From positions 248,001-312,000 of the forward strand of contig JAWKJY010000002.1 in assembly GCA_041393535.1 (NCBI GenBank): a DNA stretch of 64,000 nt. The letters are read 5' to 3'. The position numbers and the translations under genes are program-made. The notes below the pieces were generated by a model that was given only the letters and a program-made list of their open reading frames with translations, ran no database searches and was not told the DNA's origin. Shown one piece after another: positions 59,473-64,000 of the stretch. The stretch is from JAWKJY01 sp041393535 (GTDB lineage Bacteria > Actinomycetota > Thermoleophilia > Gaiellales > Gaiellaceae). Numbering within the stretch: the first letter of the stretch is position 1; each line of letters starts with the position of its first letter.

Positions 59473-60623
59473 ATGGGCTGCTTCACGCTCACGGCCACGG
59501 ACGGCGCGGCGCGCGCGGGGGTGCTCCACACGGCGCACGGGGACGTGCCGACGCCCGTGTTCATGCCCGTCGGGACGAAGGGGACGGTCAAGGGGCTCCA
59601 CCCCGACCGGGTGCGCGAGCTCGGCGCCTCGATCGTGCTCGCGAACACGTACCACCTGCACTTCCGGCCCGGCGAGGCGCTCGTCGAGGAGCTCGGCGGG
59701 CTGCACCGCTTCACCGGCTGGGACGGGCCGATCCTGGACCGACTCGGGCGGCTTCCAGGTCTTCAAGCTGCGCGACACGATCGTCCGCGCGGACGACGAC
59801 GGGGTCACGTTCCGCTCGGTGTACGACGGCAGCCACGACCGCTTCACGCCCGAGGGCGTCGCCGAGATGCAGCGGCGGCTCGGCTCGACGTCGCGATGCT
59901 GCTCGACGTTCGCCCGCCGGCGGGGGCCGAGCGGCGCGAGCTCCAGCAGGCGGTGCGCCGGACGACGCTCTGGGCCGAGCGGCAGCGGTACGTGCCGCGG
60001 GCCGAGGGCCAGCTGCGCCGATCACCCAGGCGGGATCGACGCGGAGCTGCGCCGGCGCTCGGTCGAGGAGATCGTCGCGCTCGACTTTCGACGGCAACGC
60101 CCTCGGCGGCCTCTCCGTCGGCGAGGAGCGGGGCGCGATGCTCGACACGGTCGCGTGGGCGGCGGAGTTGCTCCCGGCCGGGCGGCCCCGCTACTTCATG
60201 GGCATCGGCGACCCCGTTGGCCTGCTCGTGGAGGTGATCGCGCGCGGCATCGACATGGCCGACTGCGTGCTGCCCACGCGCACCGGCCGCACGGGCTCCG
60301 CGCTGACCTGGGAGGGACGCCTGAACCTGAAGAACGCGCGCTTCGCGAAGGACGACCGGCCGCTCCAGGAAGGGTGCCCCTGTGGAGCGTGCTCCCGCTT
60401 CTCGCGCGCCTTCCTCCGGCATCTCGTCACGCAGGGAGAGCTGCTCGGGCCTATCCTTCTCTCCGAGCACAACGTGCGCTTCCTACTCGACCTGACCGCC
60501 GGAGCGCGCGCGGCGATCGAGCAGGGCCGGTTCGCCGCCTACCGCGCGGCGTGCCTCGCCCGGCTCGCGAGCGGCGACGCATCCCGACCAGGAGGACCAG
60601 AAGACCAGTGCCAGCGTTTCTGA
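59473..60623 (+). CDS. tgt: tRNA-guanine transglycosylase, frame broken several times between 59735 and 60090
   Basis: About 380 residues when repaired. The N-terminal frame has TPVFMPVGTKGTVKGLHPDRV and NTYHLHFRPGEALV. The next frame gives SGGFQVFKL and SVYDGSHDRFTPEGVAEMQ, the following one LLDVRPPAGAERRELQQAV, and the last frame GGLSVGEERGAML, FMGIGDPVGLLVEVIARGIDMADCVLPTRTGR, the zinc site CPCGACSRFSRAFLRHL and LSEHNVRFLLDL. At least five indels occur within 350 bp. Tgt exchanges guanine 34 for preQ1 in tRNA. ATG 59461 is an alternative start. TACCAT precedes. Confidence 0.85.
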
Positions 60624-60994
60624 TCATCATCATCGTCCTGGCCGTGATGATGTACGTGCTGATGATCCGCCCCCAGCGGGCGCAGCAGCGCAAGCATCAG
60701 GAGATGCTCAACAACGTCAAGCCCGGCGACGAGGTCGTGACGATCGGGGGCATCTACGGCGACGTCGTCGAGGTGCTCGACGACAAGCTCGTGCTCGAGA
60801 TCGCCGAGGGCGTCCACATCGAGATCGCGCGGCGCGCCATCGGCAGCGTCGTCCCGGCCGAGCAGCTCGAGGACGCCGAGGACGACGAGGAGTACGACGA
60901 GGACGAGGCCGAGGTCGACGAGGAGCCTGAGCTCCGAGGCGGCCGAGGGCCAGGCGACGAGCATCGAGAAGGCCCGCTAGGGCGCCGCGGCTAG
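60608..60994 (+). CDS. yajC: Preprotein translocase accessory subunit YajC
   Basis: Up to 128 residues from the GTG at 60608. One membrane helix (FLIIIIVLAVMMYVLMI) is followed by RPQRAQQRKHQEMLNNVKPGDEVVTIGGIYGDVVEV, the YajC hallmark, and an acidic tail. The last 20 or so residues may be out of frame: shifting by one base after the Glu-rich run gives SEAAEGQATSIEKAR and a stop at about 60,979. YajC binds SecDF in the Sec translocon. GGAGG lies 12 nt upstream. It overlaps the tgt end and precedes secDF. Confidence 0.9.
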   Translation: MPAFLIIIIVLAVMMYVLMIRPQRAQQRKHQEMLNNVKPGDEVVTIGGIYGDVVEVLDDKLVLEIAEGVHIEIARRAIGSVVPAEQLEDAEDDEEYDEDEAEVDEEPELRGGRGPGDEHREGPLGRRG

Positions 60995-61014
60995 CCGCCC
61001 TCTGACGGCTCCGG

Positions 61015-61020
61015 TACCCT
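61015..61020 (+). promoter_or_regulatory. Putative -10 element (TACCCT), leaderless, for secDF
   Basis: TACCCT, 7-nt spacer, GTG at 61028. Confidence 0.5.
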
Positions 61021-61027
61021 CGAAGCG

Positions 61028-63952
61028 GTGCGTCGCTACCTGATCATCCTCGCCGTGGTGGTCGCCGCCATCGGCGGCGTCGTCGCGCTCGGGTTCACCC
61101 AGGAGCTGAGCAAGGGGCTCGACCTCCAGGGCGGCATCGAGCTGATCTGGCACAAGGCGCAGCCGGCCCCGGGGCCAGGAGGTGACGAGCGAGGACCTCG
61201 ACCAGGCGGTCGAGATCATCCGCGACCGCATCGACAAGTTCGGCGTCCGCGAGCCCGTCGTCACCAAGCAGGGCTCGGACCAGATCTCCGTCCAGCTCGC
61301 CGGCGAGTTCGACCAGGCCCGCGCCGCGCGCCTCGTCGGCAAGACCGCCCAGCTCGAGTTCTACGACCTCGAGGGCGACCTCGTCCCGCCGACGATCGGC
61401 TCCGGCGGCATCGTCCTGCCCGTCGAGGACCTGTTCGGGCTGCTCTCGCCGCTCCAGGCGCGTGCGGAGACCGGGACGCCGTCGCAGTGGTTCGCGTTCG
61501 ACAAGGACAACGCGCTCCTCGGCGGGCCCGCGCCGACCGAGGCCGGCCTGCCCGACGTCGTCGACGGCGACCTGCCCGCGGACGCGAAGATCCTCGCCGT
61601 CCTGCAGGACCGGATCGTGATCACCTGCACCTCGGAGTCCGCGGTCGTCTGCCCGGGCGGCACGGGGATCGGCTTCACGCCGGCGCCCGGCGCGACCTAC
61701 TACTACCTCTTCGAGTTCCAGCCGCTCGACGCCGAGCAGCCGATCCCGGAGATGACGGGCGAGGACCTCGAGCGCCGGGGCACCTGCTCCGACATCATCA
61801 ACGGCAGTTCGTCGTGCTGATGAACTTCACCGGCGCGGGCGGCGACAAGTTCCACGACATCACCCGCCAGCTCGCCCAGCGCGGCCAGTTCCGCGCCAAC
61901 AGCGAGGGGATCCCGGCCGAGGCGGCGTTCCAGCACTTCGCGATCGTCCTCGACAACGAGATCCGCTCCTGGCCGCAGATCGACTACACCGAGCTGCCCG
62001 ACGGCATCGCCGGCAACAGCGCGCAGATCCAGGGGCTCGACTCGCTCGACGAGGCGAAGGACCTCGCGCTCGTCCTGCAGACGGGCTCGCTGCCGGTCGA
62101 CTTCGTCCAGGTCGACTCGACGCAGATCTCGGCGTCCCTGGGCAAGCAGTCCCTGCGCGAGGCGTGGATCGCCGCGGCCGTCGGCCTCGCCCTGGTCGCG
62201 CTCTTCCTGCTGCTCTTCTACCGCTTCCTCGGGCTGGTCGCGATCGCGGGCCTCGGGATCTACGGCGCCCTGCTCTACGGCGCGATCCTGGTCTTCAACG
62301 TGACGCTGACGCTGCCCGGCTTCGCCGGCCTCGTGCTGACGATCGGCGTCGCCGCTGACGCGAACGTCGTCATCTTCGAGCGCATCAAGGAAGAGGTGCG
62401 CAACGGGCGCAGCGTGCGCGCCGCCATCGCGACGGGCTACAAGAAGGGCTTCGCGACGATCGTCGACGCGAACGTCGTGACGATGATCACGGCCTTCGTG
62501 CTCTTCGCCGTCGCCACGTCCGGCGTCCGCGGCTTCGCCCTGATGCTGCTGATCGGCACGATCATCTCGATGCTGACGGCCGTCGCGGCGACGCGCGCGC
62601 TGCTCGGCGTCCTCTCGGGCTTCCGCTGGTTCGACAACCCCGCCTTCATGGGCGCGAGCGCGAACCGCATCCCGATGTGGCAGCGCGTCGACTTCATCGG
62701 CAAGCGGCGCTGGTGGTTCGCGCTCTCCGGCGTCGTCGTCGTCGTGGCGATCGTCGCGCTCGGCGTGCGCGGCCTGAACCTCGGGATCGACTTCGAGGGC
62801 GGCAGCCAGGTCGACATCAACACGCCGACCGCCGTCTCCGTCGAGGACGTGAGCCGCGAGGTGCGCACCGTCGTCGGCGGGAATCCCGTCGTCCAGGGCC
62901 GCGGCGCCGCGAGCGGCACGACCTTCACGGAGTTCCAGATCCGCACGGAGTCGCTCTCGACCGAGGAGCAGGCGGCGCTCACCTCGAGCCTCTCGCAGGC
63001 GTTCGGGATCGACGACACGGCCGGCACGGTCTCCGTGCGCAACGTGTCGGGCAGCTTCAGCTCGCAGATCCTGCGCAACGCCCTGATCGCGATCATCGTC
63101 TCGCTCGTCCTGATCGCGGTCTACATCACCGTGCGCTTCCAGTGGCGCTTCGCGGTGCCCGTGCTCGTCGCGCTCGTGCACGACGTCGTCATCACCCTGG
63201 GCATCTACGCCCTGGTGGGCAAGGAGGTGAGCAGCTCGACCGTCGCGGCGCTGCTGACCATCCTCGGCTACTCGATCTACGACACGATCATCATCTTCGA
63301 CCGCGTGCGCGAGAACATGCCGCTGATGCGCCGGTCGACGTTTGCCGCCATCGCGAACGTCTCGCTCTGGGAGACGATCCGCCGCTCGCTGGCCACGACG
63401 TTCATCACGCTGCTGCCCGTGGCCGCGCTGCTCGCCTTCGGCGGCGCGACGCTGCAGGACTTCGCCTTCGCGCTGCTGATCGGCATCGGCTCCGGCGCCT
63501 ACTCGACCGTGTTCATCGCATCGCCGCTGCTGACGATCCTCAAGGAGCGCGAGCCGGAGTACCGCGCCCGCGGCACGGGGACGATGCCCGTGGAGAACCT
63601 GCTCGACGGCCCCGACGGGACGCTCGTCGTCGCCGCCGCGCCGGCGTCCGTGCCGGCCCGTCCGCGGCGCGACCGCCGCGCTCGTGCCGGTCAGCCGCCC
63701 GGGCCCGCGCCGGGAGGCGGCGGGCTCGCGACGGAGGAGCGGCCCGGGCTCGTTCCCGACGCGGAGATCGAGGCCGAGCTCGGCGGCGTCGTCGACGACC
63801 TGGAGCTCGCCGACGAGCTCGATCTCGCAGAGGAGCCGGCTGCGCCGGACAGGCCGGCCGAGGGCCCGGCGATCGTCCCGGCCGACCCCGAGGCGCGCCG
63901 CGAGGCCCGCCGCCAGCGACGACGCTCGAGGCCGCATGGACGAGCGCGCTGA
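61028..63952 (+). CDS. secDF: SecDF protein-export membrane protein (natural fusion), frame broken near 61170 and 61805
   Basis: About 974 residues. The SecD part has TM1, the DLQGGIEL motif, the large periplasmic P1 domain (IIRDRIDKFGVREPVV, QISVQLAGEFDQARA) read in a second frame from about 61,180 to 61,805, then FAIVLDNEIRSWP and TM2-6 with GVAADANVVIFERIKEEVRNG. The SecF part follows without a stop: GIDFEGGSQVDI, ILGYSIYDTIIIFDRVRENM and LLPVAALLAFGGATL. SecDF uses the proton gradient to complete secretion. A basic, then acidic 110-residue C-terminal extension is unusual. Homology crosses both breaks uninterrupted. Confidence 0.9.
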   Translation: MRRYLIILAVVVAAIGGVVALGFTQELSKGLDLQGGIELIWHKAQPAPGPGGDERGPRPGGRDHPRPHRQVRRPRARRHQAGLGPDLRPARRRVRPGPRRAPRRQDRPARVLRPRGRPRPADDRLRRHRPARRGPVRAALAAPGACGDRDAVAVVRVRQGQRAPRRARADRGRPARRRRRRPARGREDPRRPAGPDRDHLHLGVRGRLPGRHGDRLHAGARRDLLLPLRVPAARRRAADPGDDGRGPRAPGHLLRHHQRQFVVLMNFTGAGGDKFHDITRQLAQRGQFRANSEGIPAEAAFQHFAIVLDNEIRSWPQIDYTELPDGIAGNSAQIQGLDSLDEAKDLALVLQTGSLPVDFVQVDSTQISASLGKQSLREAWIAAAVGLALVALFLLLFYRFLGLVAIAGLGIYGALLYGAILVFNVTLTLPGFAGLVLTIGVAADANVVIFERIKEEVRNGRSVRAAIATGYKKGFATIVDANVVTMITAFVLFAVATSGVRGFALMLLIGTIISMLTAVAATRALLGVLSGFRWFDNPAFMGASANRIPMWQRVDFIGKRRWWFALSGVVVVVAIVALGVRGLNLGIDFEGGSQVDINTPTAVSVEDVSREVRTVVGGNPVVQGRGAASGTTFTEFQIRTESLSTEEQAALTSSLSQAFGIDDTAGTVSVRNVSGSFSSQILRNALIAIIVSLVLIAVYITVRFQWRFAVPVLVALVHDVVITLGIYALVGKEVSSSTVAALLTILGYSIYDTIIIFDRVRENMPLMRRSTFAAIANVSLWETIRRSLATTFITLLPVAALLAFGGATLQDFAFALLIGIGSGAYSTVFIASPLLTILKEREPEYRARGTGTMPVENLLDGPDGTLVVAAAPASVPARPRRDRRARAGQPPGPAPGGGGLATEERPGLVPDAEIEAELGGVVDDLELADELDLAEEPAAPDRPAEGPAIVPADPEARREARRQRRRSRPHGRAR

Positions 63953-64000
63953 CGACCCGTACGAGGAGCCCCGCCGCCCCGGCGAGGCGCCGTCGCTCCG
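63936..64000 (+). CDS. Start of a gene running off the right edge
   Basis: ATG at 63936, inside the secDF end (17-bp overlap), open to the window edge: 21 visible codons, charged and Pro-rich (MDERADDPYEEPRRPGEAPS). Too little remains to identify the product. The overlap and open frame are the only evidence. Confidence 0.4.
   Translation, partial: MDERADDPYEEPRRPGEAPSL

Noticed and set aside
59735..60090. Programmed frameshifting in tgt
   Set aside because: At least five changes of frame in both directions within 350 bp, without a slippery heptamer plus structure, cannot be programmed recoding.

Overview
The window is very GC-rich (roughly 70% or more), almost fully coding, and reads as actinobacterial chromosome. 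The likely home is a deep-branching, uncultured lineage of the Thermoleophilia/Solirubrobacterales type. That is an inference from gene content: a fused PafBC regulator, a DUF3618/holin pair, a TIGR03252-type HhH-GPD protein, GTG-rich starts and a CXXXY-type CcmE. No phage, transposase, CRISPR or plasmid gene was seen. The single RNA gene found is tRNA-Gly(CCC).

Layout. 0-13 kb: the end of a metal ABC transporter operon, an HxlR regulator with a His-rich tail, a diguanylate cyclase, an amidohydrolase, an M24 peptidase, an MFS exporter, an SF2 helicase, an acyl-CoA dehydrogenase, a secreted protein, an HhH-GPD protein and a GYD protein. 13-20 kb: Lhr helicase with a coupled membrane protein, then triosephosphate isomerase, phosphoglycerate mutase and an ECF sigma factor. 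20.7-21.7 kb: about 1 kb of non-coding DNA holding a degenerate 69-74 bp tandem repeat. 21.7-31.5 kb: metallophosphoesterase, M48 peptidase, DUF3467, a K+ channel, ArgRS, an anchored hydrolase-like protein, GlpX, an IolC-type aldolase, two duplicated NarL-type response regulators and tRNA-Gly. 31.7-38.5 kb: a MerR/carboxymuconolactone decarboxylase pair, a P19/Tp34-like protein, envelope proteins, an M23 endopeptidase and a multi-PAS kinase with its regulator. 38.5-45 kb: BolA-Grx4, CcmE-CcmF-CcmI, a phosphoribosyltransferase with a nuclease-like partner, a second GlpX-like protein and a MIP18 protein. 45-55 kb: GH3, QueG, PafBC, a cluster of zinc-ribbon proteins and a secreted protein-OmpR-kinase operon. 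55-64 kb: the conserved queA-tgt-yajC-secDF neighbourhood, split by duplicated hairpins and two paralogous secreted proteins.

How the genes fit together. QueG, QueA and Tgt make up the late queuosine pathway. BolA, Grx4 and the MIP18 protein point to Fe-S cluster trafficking. CcmE/F/I assemble c-type cytochromes. TIM, iPGM and GlpX belong to central carbon metabolism.

Two features cut across the window. First, about 20 genes carry a TANNNT-like -10 hexamer exactly 6-7 nt before the start codon, which is the signature of leaderless transcripts. Second, several genes, including normally essential ones (tpiA, tgt, secDF), are split by single-base indels while the protein homology continues in another frame. 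Sequencing or assembly error is the likeliest cause, so those genes are given below as single units spanning the breaks.
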